64,000 nt of DNA from Leishmania mexicana MHOM/GT/2001/U1103. Taxonomy: Eukaryota; Euglenozoa; Kinetoplastea; Trypanosomatida; Trypanosomatidae. Location: NCBI RefSeq assembly GCF_000234665.1, contig NC_018330.1, positions 186,001 through 250,000 of the forward strand, written 5' to 3'. Under the pieces are notes generated by a model. It made no database searches. It saw nothing but the letters and a program-made list of their open reading frames with translations, and was not told the origin of the DNA. The position numbers and the translations under genes are program-made. Below, one piece after another: positions 10,001 through 18,066 of the stretch; within the stretch, counting starts at the first letter, position 1; the number at the start of each line of letters is the position of its first letter.

Positions 10001-13000
10001 CGGCGGCGGCCCTGTGATCCATCACTGGTGCCACCTTTCCTCCCCCGATGCACTGTGCCCACGTTCGTTGGGACACAGCATCCTCAGTGGCCGACGCGCC
10101 AGCCGCGACAGTGATTGTGGAAGAACTCTCCGCCGGCGGCGCCAGCGTATCCGCACGCACTCGCACGCAGCGCCGACGCAGCAGGGCGTCTTGCCGCTGC
10201 TGAAGCGTCTGCTGCCAGTGCTGCTGCGCCTCGTGAGAGCAGCACTGCTGCTCAGCAAGCGTGCGCGCGCCGGTGGTGGTGGGTATGCGCTGCTGCCGCA
10301 GGGGCAAGTGTTGCTGAGCCGGCGACGATGAGAACGGCGCGGGTGCCGTGGTGGCGCTGCCACGGCTAGACGCCGCTCCTACAGCCGCGGACACCGCGTG
10401 CGTTGCAGTGGCACCGCCGCCAACTACGCGCATCTCCGGCACGTCGAAGCCGCCAAGCCACACATCCGCGAGAGCGACTGTGGCTCGCACACCGCAGCTT
10501 GCCTGTGTCGGCGCAGACGGCTCACCCTCCTCCGCCCCCACCTCTGCCTCGTCCTGATGCGGCTCCGCGGACCGTGACGTGTCGCGAAAGGAAGAAGGGG
10601 CGGCACTGCTGCTCTGGCTGCTGTGTAAAGAAGGCTGAGCAATGGATACCGAGTGCTCTAGCGATGTCATGAGCGAGATCGGGGAGGCCTGCACAACAGC
10701 AGCCGCAGCTGTCGCCGAAGACGTCACAGGGGTCCGCTTCGTGCGATGGCGCTGGCCATCGCTGCCTTCGCCGTCGTTAGAGCCCTCCACCTCCTCGGCG
10801 GAGGAGAACAGCTCATCCGCGACAGTAGAGAAGTCGCTGGCGCTCGCCGCGGCGGCGGCGTCGGAGGACGAGCGGTTGGTAGAGGAGGCTGCAGACGAGG
10901 AGAATGAGAACGCCTTCGGTGCTGCCGATACACGCTCCCGCGTCAGGGACGTGGCCGAGGTCTGTGAGCGCCTTGTGAGACCTGTCTTTGACCCCTCCTG
11001 CCGATCCTCTTCTGCCGAGGCTGTGGCGTCCGCGTCTCCGCCGGCAGCAGCGATGGCCATGTCCTCAAGAAGGGCGCAGAAGTCGTGGATCTGCGCCATC
11101 CAGGTCGAAGTCGTTGGCAAACGCGTGGACAGCTGCGCAGACACCCGTGACAGCTCGGAGCGAGGGTTGTCCATACCGGTAGAAAGCTCCTTCGCCGCTC
11201 CTGCGGCTGTAGTAGTCAAGGAGCCGCGACAGACACTGCCGCGTTGGCCGTGCCTCACCAGCGTGCGCACCTCTTGCAGGACCACAGCAAAGTCAGCTTC
11301 GACGTCGCCGGTGGCACTTCTGTAGCCCTTGCCCGAGGCGTCGTCGCTGGGCCCCTTCGCTCCTTTCGCCGCGGGCTTGGCAGACCGAGCGGCTGCCGCA
11401 ACCCCTGAGACAGCCTCAGCACTCTGCAACACCGTGTTGACGTCGTCTTCCTCGCACCAGCACAACTCGGCCTCCATTGGTGCAGGAAGGGCGATGCCGT
11501 CAGCGCGGAGTTGCCCCAGCACCAGCGCGTCGACAGACTCCTGCATCGTTGGTCGGCCTCGGCGGCGTGATGCTTGTTGCGCCTGCGCATCGGCACTGCT
11601 CGCTTTCGTACTGCGAGTGCGTCGACGCGGCGTGCGACGCGTGGGCGTGGTCTGAACAGGCCCATGGCTGCGGTGACGCTTGCCGCTTCCTGTGATCACC
11701 GTCTTGGAGGAAGCTCTGCGGTCGGCAGCCGCGGAACCGGACAGCTGACGCTGCTGTTGCTGCTCCTCTTCCTCGAAGCGCAAGTCGTTGTCACCACCGC
11801 TGCCGTAGCTGCCGCTGTTGCTGTTGTAGCCGCTGCGAACGGAGCTGGCCGCTGGGCTACCCCGCGAGTTGGACAGAGGTGAGCGCAGCACTGACAATTC
11901 GTACGGCGACTCTTCCGTCAGCCGACGCAGGAACTCGTCAGTCTCGTTGCGCTGATGGGTGCTATCGCCGTTGAGTCTAGAGTGCGTTGGTTGGCCATCT
12001 GAACTTTTCAGCTGCGAAGCCACACCGCCGCCACGGCCGCCGTCGCTAGAGTCCTCCCGCTTCCACGCACGGCCGCCGTGCACGCCCTGGGGTGGCCGCA
12101 CTCGCCGCCGCTCACGCGGTCGCGGAGGCCACTCCACACAGTGACTCAAGTACTTCTTCACGTTCTCCACGCAGGCCGCGTGGGGCAGCTGCGCCGCCGG
12201 CACTTGGAGCTCTGGTCTGTCAGCGAGTGAGAAGGCTAGCGGTGGGGACGCCGTGGACTCAGCTGGGGGTGCTTTTCGGTTGGGAGACGCCGCCGCACGG
12301 AGAGGCGGGCTGGCAGTGCTGACTAGACGTGTAGGCACGGCCATCGTGGCAGGCCTCGCCAGAGACGAGGCGGCAGAGGACGCGCCGAGGCCCGAACTAG
12401 GCACAGCAGCGTCGCTGCCGACGCCGCGGCTGGCAGCGGAACCGGCCGGCAGCTGCGTAGGGGTGGTAGTTGTGTTGACGATGGATGAACGGTGAGCCGG
12501 CGGCGGGGAGGCGGGGCCTGGGTCACTCGGCGAGGTGTCCCTAAAAGACCCTCGAGGAGCTGGGGCGGTGCCGCTGGTGCTGCCTCCTGCTGGCGCAGAG
12601 GATGGCGACGCCATGATTTGTGGTGTGCGCAGAGTCGCGGCAGGCGGCGACGATGGCGAGCCAGGTCCGCCCGTCGCGCCAGTCCAACTCCCCTTCGCGT
12701 TCATGCTCGGGTAGCGTTCCGAGAGTGCGCTCAGCTCTTGGGCGAGGGCAGAGACGCCGCGGCGCAGAACAGCCAACTGCTGGCCCACCTCGGCATCACA
12801 CCGCGCGGCAGCCGTGGCGAGAGCGTCCAGCGTAGAGGACACCTGCAGAGCGGCCTGTTTGGGTCCTGTAGATGACGCATGCTCGTCACGGTTTCTGTGG
12901 GCAACGTCCTCCGCCCTCGGATCTGGCGCGGAGGGCTGTGCTGTGGCGCAGAGAGCGTCCCCGCTGGCACGAAACAGTACCTCCAAGCGCGACAAGGCAT

Positions 13001-13145
13001 CCATGAGAGACGACAACGACACCCCCGCCTCTCTCGCGTGCAGCTGGGCGACGCTGGTGAAACGTGTCGCACCGACGCCAGCACCACCCCCAGAGGGGGT
13101 GGCGGGGAAGGCGGCAGCGCAGCTGCTGTACACAGAGTCTATCAT
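7035..13145 (-). CDS. Giant RMD5/GID2-like protein with C-terminal degenerate RING
   Basis: 2036 aa, starting at ATG 13143-13145. Most of the protein is Ser/Ala/Thr/Gln-rich low complexity, with structured islands near residues 970-1120 and 1220-1480. The C-terminus is the informative part: NPPTLLECGHVVSHKTYLDL (about 1973-1992) followed by CCPYCSKV and an aromatic end. This closely resembles the RMND5/RMD5 RING, which has the form NPP-x-LxCGH-hIS, then KCPYCP and a short tail. The preceding RMD5 element, an aromatic-x-CP segment, is matched by FCPVTRRRC near residue 1704. In RMD5 these parts are only about 10-15 residues apart; here a Pro/Gln/Ser-rich insert of about 270 residues separates them. 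RMD5 is a catalytic subunit of the GID/CTLH ubiquitin ligase, which also contains RanBP9-, MAEA- and ARMC8-like subunits. By inference this is the Leishmania RMD5 counterpart. CTLH/CRA helices are plausible upstream, but I cannot define them. Confidence 0.85.
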   Translation of the reverse strand: MIDSVYSSCAAAFPATPSGGGAGVGATRFTSVAQLHAREAGVSLSSLMDALSRLEVLFRASGDALCATAQPSAPDPRAEDVAHRNRDEHASSTGPKQAALQVSSTLDALATAAARCDAEVGQQLAVLRRGVSALAQELSALSERYPSMNAKGSWTGATGGPGSPSSPPAATLRTPQIMASPSSAPAGGSTSGTAPAPRGSFRDTSPSDPGPASPPPAHRSSIVNTTTTPTQLPAGSAASRGVGSDAAVPSSGLGASSAASSLARPATMAVPTRLVSTASPPLRAAASPNRKAPPAESTASPPLAFSLADRPELQVPAAQLPHAACVENVKKYLSHCVEWPPRPRERRRVRPPQGVHGGRAWKREDSSDGGRGGGVASQLKSSDGQPTHSRLNGDSTHQRNETDEFLRRLTEESPYELSVLRSPLSNSRGSPAASSVRSGYNSNSGSYGSGGDNDLRFEEEEQQQQRQLSGSAAADRRASSKTVITGSGKRHRSHGPVQTTPTRRTPRRRTRSTKASSADAQAQQASRRRGRPTMQESVDALVLGQLRADGIALPAPMEAELCWCEEDDVNTVLQSAEAVSGVAAAARSAKPAAKGAKGPSDDASGKGYRSATGDVEADFAVVLQEVRTLVRHGQRGSVCRGSLTTTAAGAAKELSTGMDNPRSELSRVSAQLSTRLPTTSTWMAQIHDFCALLEDMAIAAAGGDADATASAEEDRQEGSKTGLTRRSQTSATSLTRERVSAAPKAFSFSSSAASSTNRSSSDAAAAASASDFSTVADELFSSAEEVEGSNDGEGSDGQRHRTKRTPVTSSATAAAAVVQASPISLMTSLEHSVSIAQPSLHSSQSSSAAPSSFRDTSRSAEPHQDEAEVGAEEGEPSAPTQASCGVRATVALADVWLGGFDVPEMRVVGGGATATHAVSAAVGAASSRGSATTAPAPFSSSPAQQHLPLRQQRIPTTTGARTLAEQQCCSHEAQQHWQQTLQQRQDALLRRRCVRVRADTLAPPAESSSTITVAAGASATEDAVSQRTWAQCIGGGKVAPVMDHRAAAEHLRALCALLQTDLIAISTLQELSALMRTTPVAVSADTEARNGKATPQPSSPCSFFAAATRLLVSLQQHRKIQDRSAQEACMLHDGCNPGAISSHSAHTLNSISDPLTPPGCRGVAMTGGNGTGAAPLMLSVLHPMSALGYIPMLRSVASTVVDRLLSGDSDGASDSLSHEEHLTRYILAVAPYLLAWETGAAETGNCDGAPWQEAPHRHGSVSPVGGEGTLPLASALCAASPSRLPLPVWVYVESLTTTLLEEARKLNAMYELYVLLVAEATLQSRRSGAACAADLSRATSTAFSLAPVWHGGTDETLMSYVRRRGRAASIAQGTGVLGMSVSLDNGLEKYVTPISAYLLNSFDQLEGRHLLHSVFPEVQLSDVVARVRARREQKMGSSPAGRRRSPGAPSADEEEGLDNFSLPPGTLSSPALRSAASARPSIRGAEQRASSGRGGGSGENDADQPAEQQRRGDSESETTRQRRGRGTARRLINLSGPGQTRHAIIEGFVRYLTGDRRRSSTVSGGANSPSHGADQRSGTEGGGSPSQQRASSHAASHHHSGLTLDVPHTSSLLQEMDARLEAGASNVALICSVERMLDTGSLVDALNVGKFLPHKQAELSTRHYFNARAATFTTRHTLPSYTAACVSVVQCRWQPVFQSTMCFCPVTRRRCLDPLVCGALLICATLPPQEIVYSAPDPSQSSTPTHGVLGGPAEVATAPALGTAAVTNANRQLPNTIRALRSRFERSTEVSRPAQQRQIPAPSPRSNLPQLQSTAVALNTLDMRTALPGSPRSQQQQHQYQRLQQLRQPAPPLPHAALPDPIRIISVSSLFPAFLLRGPSMMPDAITISRIMTRAMTALYADSAVLASDRDEGREEEDQAGGATTATAAAAAVTPLNNDAFHALRAVTVPLDMPPVTRNLLASPDRAYASLLNPPTLLECGHVVSHKTYLDLRTTARRTNRNASTVAATGTTTVVCCPYCSKVTAVKDAVTLSYLY

Positions 13146-13972
13146 CGTCCTCTACGCGCGGCCTCGTGCTGTGTGATGACAACCACACGCACAAGGAGGG
13201 GGGGAACGGGCGCGAAGAGAGGAGGCAGGGAGACACAGGCGCGATCGTGGGGGCGGGTGGCGAGGCTCCAGGTCGCGCTGAGAGAGCCGAGCAAAAAAAA
13301 GGGTAAAAATAAAGAAGGGGGAAGTGGCCAGAGAGACAAGAAAAGGCACCGCAAGAATCGCTCGGTGCGGCCACAGTGAACGCGGGGGTCTCTGGATGCG
13401 CGTCACTGCTGGTGAGGGTGCGAAAGAGGGCTAACGTCGCGCACGCGCACAGAACACGAAGGAAACGGCAACAAAAAAAAGACAGAGATGCGCACAGGAA
13501 TCCGCCCCACCCCACTCCACCGACGACCAGTCGAATAAGACCACAGCGGATGCTGCTGCTTACCCCTAGGTACAGGTAACACACCGACGCAGCCGTGCCA
13601 GGAGTACTGCTGCGACGGCAAAAGTGGCCGGAATAACTGTCCCCCAACACCCAGAAGAGTGCGGAGGAGTAGGAGGAGGAGGAGGACAGCAGAGAGAATC
13701 GCGTCCCACGACGTGAACGCAGAGAGACGCAGCAACAACAACAGCACAAGGAGAGCACAACACAGACGTCGCACAAGGAGAAGAGAATGCACACGCGTGC
13801 GTGAGAGGGAGGAGCAAGAGCAGGAGGAGGAGAGAAGGGGGACAGTGGGGGAGGGGAGAGGGAAAAGAGAAGGCAAGCGAGGCGAGTGTGCGTGCGTGTG
13901 TTTGCATAAAACACGCAGAGACTGGAGCCAAAGGAAAAAGACGACGACAAAAGGAAGAGGGAGGCAGCGGTG

Positions 13973-14040
13973 AATAATAATAATAATTAATAAATAAATA
14001 TATATATATATAAATATATAAATATATAAATAAATAAAAT
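13973..14040. repeat. 68-bp almost pure A/T island
   Basis: A run of (TAA)n, (TA)n and (TAAA)n units with almost no G or C, set in GC-rich flanks. It lies about 830 bp upstream of the RMD5-like start codon. Confidence 0.9.
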
Positions 14041-16904
14041 GGTGTGAGACGAGACACAGCACGCCAACGGCCGCACGGGTGGAGGAGCCGGCGTGTGCGT
14101 TTTGCGTATGAGGGGGAGAGCACCACTAGAAGAGATACAGAGAGAGAGCGAGAGAGGGAGACGTGCGGGACAGTCGCGTGGGCGACTCATCAGGAGAGGG
14201 AGCGCAGACAGAGAGAAGCGAAGGGGATGAAGGAGGATGTGGGGAGGAAGCAGAAACATAGAGGGAAGCAAGGGCAAAAGCGGCAGAGAGAGACGTAAGA
14301 CAGGAGGAGGAGAAGGGGGGCAAGGAAAGAAGTTCAACACAGAGGCTCACAGCCGCGCGCAACACATTCCCGGATGCATGCGCGGCGGATAACTGTTGAG
14401 GGAGATGAATAGGGGGAGGGGGGAGGGGGCAAGATAATAGAAGCCCCCGGCCCGCTGGCACACAAAGAAGAGCGCGTGGTGGTGGTAGAAGTAGTGCGAG
14501 AGAAAGAGAGAAAAAAAGGACAATGGTGAAAGCAGTGAGACGTATGCGTGCGTGTGCGTGTGCGTGTGCGTGGGTGCCTGTGAAAGAAAACGAAGGCGAG
14601 CCAGATGGTGGCTGGCAACCACAACGGTGACACAGACGCGTGCACAAGCGGATTGATAAAAGAGATGAATGGAAACAAAGGAACTGCCGAGGGAGAGGGA
14701 GGGAGAAGGGGAGAGAGAAACACGCAAGATGGATGAAAGCGTTCGACTTTGACGCGCCTGGCCTCTTCCTTTCCTCCCCAGTGTATAGAGGGAGGGAGGG
14801 AGGGAGGATGCGGACCGCCTGTCAGGGCTGACGTCGAATAGCTTTTCCTCCTTCTTCCTTCGCGTATGTGCACTCTCTGCCTATCGCTCCGTCCGCGCCT
14901 GTGCGCCGGGTCGAGTCCGAACACAGACGTTGGGAGTGTCAGGGGATGGGTAAGGGGAGAGAGGAGAGAGGAGAGAGGAGAGAGAGTGGGTGCGTATGTG
15001 TGTACGGCAGACGTACCTGCACCCAAGAGAAGACAGCGAGATCGCGTAAGGCGAGGGAAAGACATGTGTGCGTCAGGGTGTGGGAGAGGAGTGAAAGGCA
15101 CACGACGTTGTGCGTGATATGTACGGGAGAAATGTAAGATGAGGTAGAGGGGAGCTGAATGTGACGGAGGAAGGTGCATAGAAGAGGAGACAGTGTAAAG
15201 ACATTACGTCGCGATACGCAGTACTCTCTCTCTCTGCGCGACACGGAACTACGCCGTTGGCAGGCTTCCCCTCGCCCACTTCCCCCTTCGCCTTCCCCTG
15301 GCTCGCTGCTCTCGGGCGCATGGACCCCAGGAAAAGGAGAAGAGGAAGACGAGAAAGACAACGAGAGGAAAAACACTGTGACGCACTGCCGTTTACATGA
15401 AGCACACGCGCGTCACCACCCGCGGCGTCCGTGTGTGTCCGTGTGTCTCTGCACCCCCACCGCTCTCGTGGTGCACACACGCGCGCACTAGGGTGCTGCT
15501 GATGGTGCATCTTTCCGCCGCACTTCGTTCTCTTCGGCTTTGCTTTGTTGCTTCTTCTCTCTCCTCACAGTGATGGGGGGAGGGGGGGAATCGACTGCCG
15601 CTGCTGCGCACGGGTAAGGCCACAGCCGCTGTGCCTCCCACCTGCCCAGAGCCACTCTCTTCCTCTCACCCCCGAGAAAGAAAGAGCGAGCGAGAGAGGG
15701 GGAGAGCCGTCTGGAGCAAGTGTGTGTGCGTGTGTGGACGGTGGAGAGGGGAGAGAGGGGTGGGAGAAAGGGTGTGTGAGTGGGTGGGTGGGTGAGTGCG
15801 TGAAAACGAGAACATCGATAGCCATATAGCAAGGGGCACGTGTGGTGCCGTAAGTGAAGGATGCCTTAACCCACCATCCCCACCCCTCTCCCCTTCCCCA
15901 TCCTTTTCTTTGGGAGGCGAAGATGAGAGAGGGCGGGGGTGTTGGGTTGTGTGTGTGTGTGTATTTGTTCGTGTTCGTTTGTAACGGAGGAGGAAAAAGG
16001 TGCAGGGAGGATGCAGGGGAAGTGTGTCCCAAACGTACATCGATACCAAACCACCAATAGTGTGGACACGGCAGCAACACACATGGAGAGAGACCCAACA
16101 GCCCACAACCAGAGGCGAGACACACCAACGACAGCGGACGGAAACAGAAAAACACGAAGTGCAAAACGAGGAGAGGGGCATATGTCCCCTACACAACATC
16201 CGCCACATGTTACTCATGAGAACCAAGGAAGAAAAGAATAAATGAAGAGTGGAGGGGGGAGTGTTCAACCTAGCGAGAGCAGGACACGTCGAATGTGTGG
16301 GTGGCTGGGTGTGGGTGTACACCTGCCTGATGCTTCTGCGCATGGGCACGTGCGACGTCCGCGGGGGAAACAGAGGGAGAGAGATGGCACACATCTGCGC
16401 ATGCAACATGGCTTGTTCTCTCTCATGTCAAATACCTTTTCGTTTGTCCTCATCACACAGTGCTGTGCCCTTCGACGACACAGTCCCCTGCGAGCCGCAC
16501 ATGGTGTTGGTGTGATGGCCAGGACGTTCATTTGCCCCCCCCCCACGCTGCAGGCGAACACACACTCGAGCGGGGCGGACAGTCGAGGAAGGGGTACGGC
16601 AGGGCTGCAATAAGTGGATCCAGGGAAACGGAAGACGAGAGAAGAAACACACGCAGAACAGGAACTTCGCCCAGGAACCGAGAAGGCCCCTTTCTACGTT
16701 TGTCGACGTGTCCATTTCTCTGCCATGCAACATGCGCCCAGCTCCGCTCTGCCCCCCTCCCAGGCCTGTCACAGGCTCACCTCGCGTCGTGCCAAGCAGC
16801 TGTAGACAGAAGCCCGCACAGCAATGCGCCGACATCACCATCTCAGAGCAGGCCCCGTGCACCAAACGCTGCCCACACCCGCCTCGCAGCCGCTCACATT
16901 GTGC

Positions 16905-17303
16905 CGGTCACCACCTGGTGCATCCCCCTCGCGGTGGTGCAGGCCCCCCACACACACTCACGCACACACACCCGTGGGCAGCGTGAGGGCCGGCTGTGAT
17001 GCGCTCGAGTCACGCTGACACGCCGATCAGGACCTGTCCGCAGACATCCGCAGCAATGCATCGCTCTAGCTTCGCCACGCTGTAGGCGCTTGAGCCTGCC
17101 ACCACCACAAGCGGTTCGGCATGTTGGCAGGGGGATAGAGGAGGGAGGAGGCCTAGTCGGCTTCCTCCCGCACAGAGAGGGAGAGGGGGGGGTTCACTGA
17201 ACCCTGTGGATACCACACTCTGAGGTGTGTGTATGTGTCCACCCACCCCGCCTTGCCATGATGGACACCACCACCGAACGCACAAAGAATGAAACACGCA
17301 AAA
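16905..17303 (-). mobile_element. SIDER2-like degenerate retroposon, copy A (truncated)
   Basis: About 399 bp that match the reverse complement of 34979-35376 with only a handful of differences and a small slippage in a G run. It includes the conserved block around GAAGCTAGAGCGATGCAT, read on the minus strand. It lies about 760-1160 bp downstream of the RCC1 stop at 18067, in the presumed 3' UTR, which is where SIDER elements are typically found in Leishmania. Repetition is seen directly; the SIDER2 name is from memory of the family. Confidence 0.65.
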
Positions 17304-18066
17304 GCAGTAAGGCACACTGGAGAGCAAGAAAAGGACGGACAAAAGTGTGCGGGGGGAAGGGGGAGGGGGGTGGTGGTGGGGGGCGCAAGGCACATAGAAT
17401 GGTCGACGTACTCGCAGATGGAGCGACGAAGGGGGGGAGGTGGTGCGCGGATACGCATGGGGCCTGCGCCACACCCGGCGGGAGAAGAGAGAAGAGGGGG
17501 AAGGTGCAACACATACAGAGAACAGGAGAGATGAAGAGACGTAAAGCCGAGGGAGGAAAAGATGAGGATGCACGGGATAGGTAAGGGAAGGAAGGGGAGG
17601 GGAACGGAGCAAGACCACTGCAAGGCAAACATAATGATGGTAAACGAATACACGAACAAATCAACAGCGTATACACATACACACGTGTAGAGGCACAGGG
17701 GTGGCGGGGGAAATGTGGGAGGGAGGAGAGGGGGAGAGGGGGAGAGGGCATGGACAGACGCGTGCAAAACGAGTACAAGGAAGAAGGCAAGAAAAAAAGA
17801 CGATGAAGTCGTTGTTCTACTGCGCTGCGCCCCTTCGCATAGCGTGGTGATACACACACACACACACACAAGGGGGAGGAGGAGGAGGAGGTGGTGGCGG
17901 TGGCCCACGCACACACACACACACACAAGACCTCATGCCTCAGAAAGCCTGATAGACGGCACCTGCCGCGTTGGCCCTCTCTCAATCGATCTCCCTCTCT
18001 TCTCCACACCGCTTACCTGCTTAGGGGACTCTTCGTTGGGTGGGGCGTGTCCATATTTTTACCTCA

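Larger units (their letters stand above)
13146..18066. other. 4.9-kb spacer without convincing genes
   Basis: This is the longest gene-free stretch in the window. It should contain the 3' UTR of the RCC1 gene ending at 18067 and the 5' region of the RMD5-like gene. The plus strand is strongly purine-biased (GAGAGG, GGAGGAGG), so minus-strand frames translate to Ser/Leu/Pro/Phe runs that mimic ORFs. It contains an AT-only island (13973-14040), (CA)n tracts near 17850-17930 and a SIDER-like element (16905-17303). Confidence 0.6.

Noticed and set aside
14126..16409. Several long minus-strand frames with His/Thr and Ser/Leu/Pro runs
   Set aside because: Translations of (CA)n and GAGG-type repeats; all three minus frames look alike here, which real genes do not.
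17194..18009. 271-codon minus-strand frame past the RCC1 stop
   Set aside because: It consists of Cys/Val and Ser/Pro runs from (CA)n and purine-rich DNA plus a SIDER segment.
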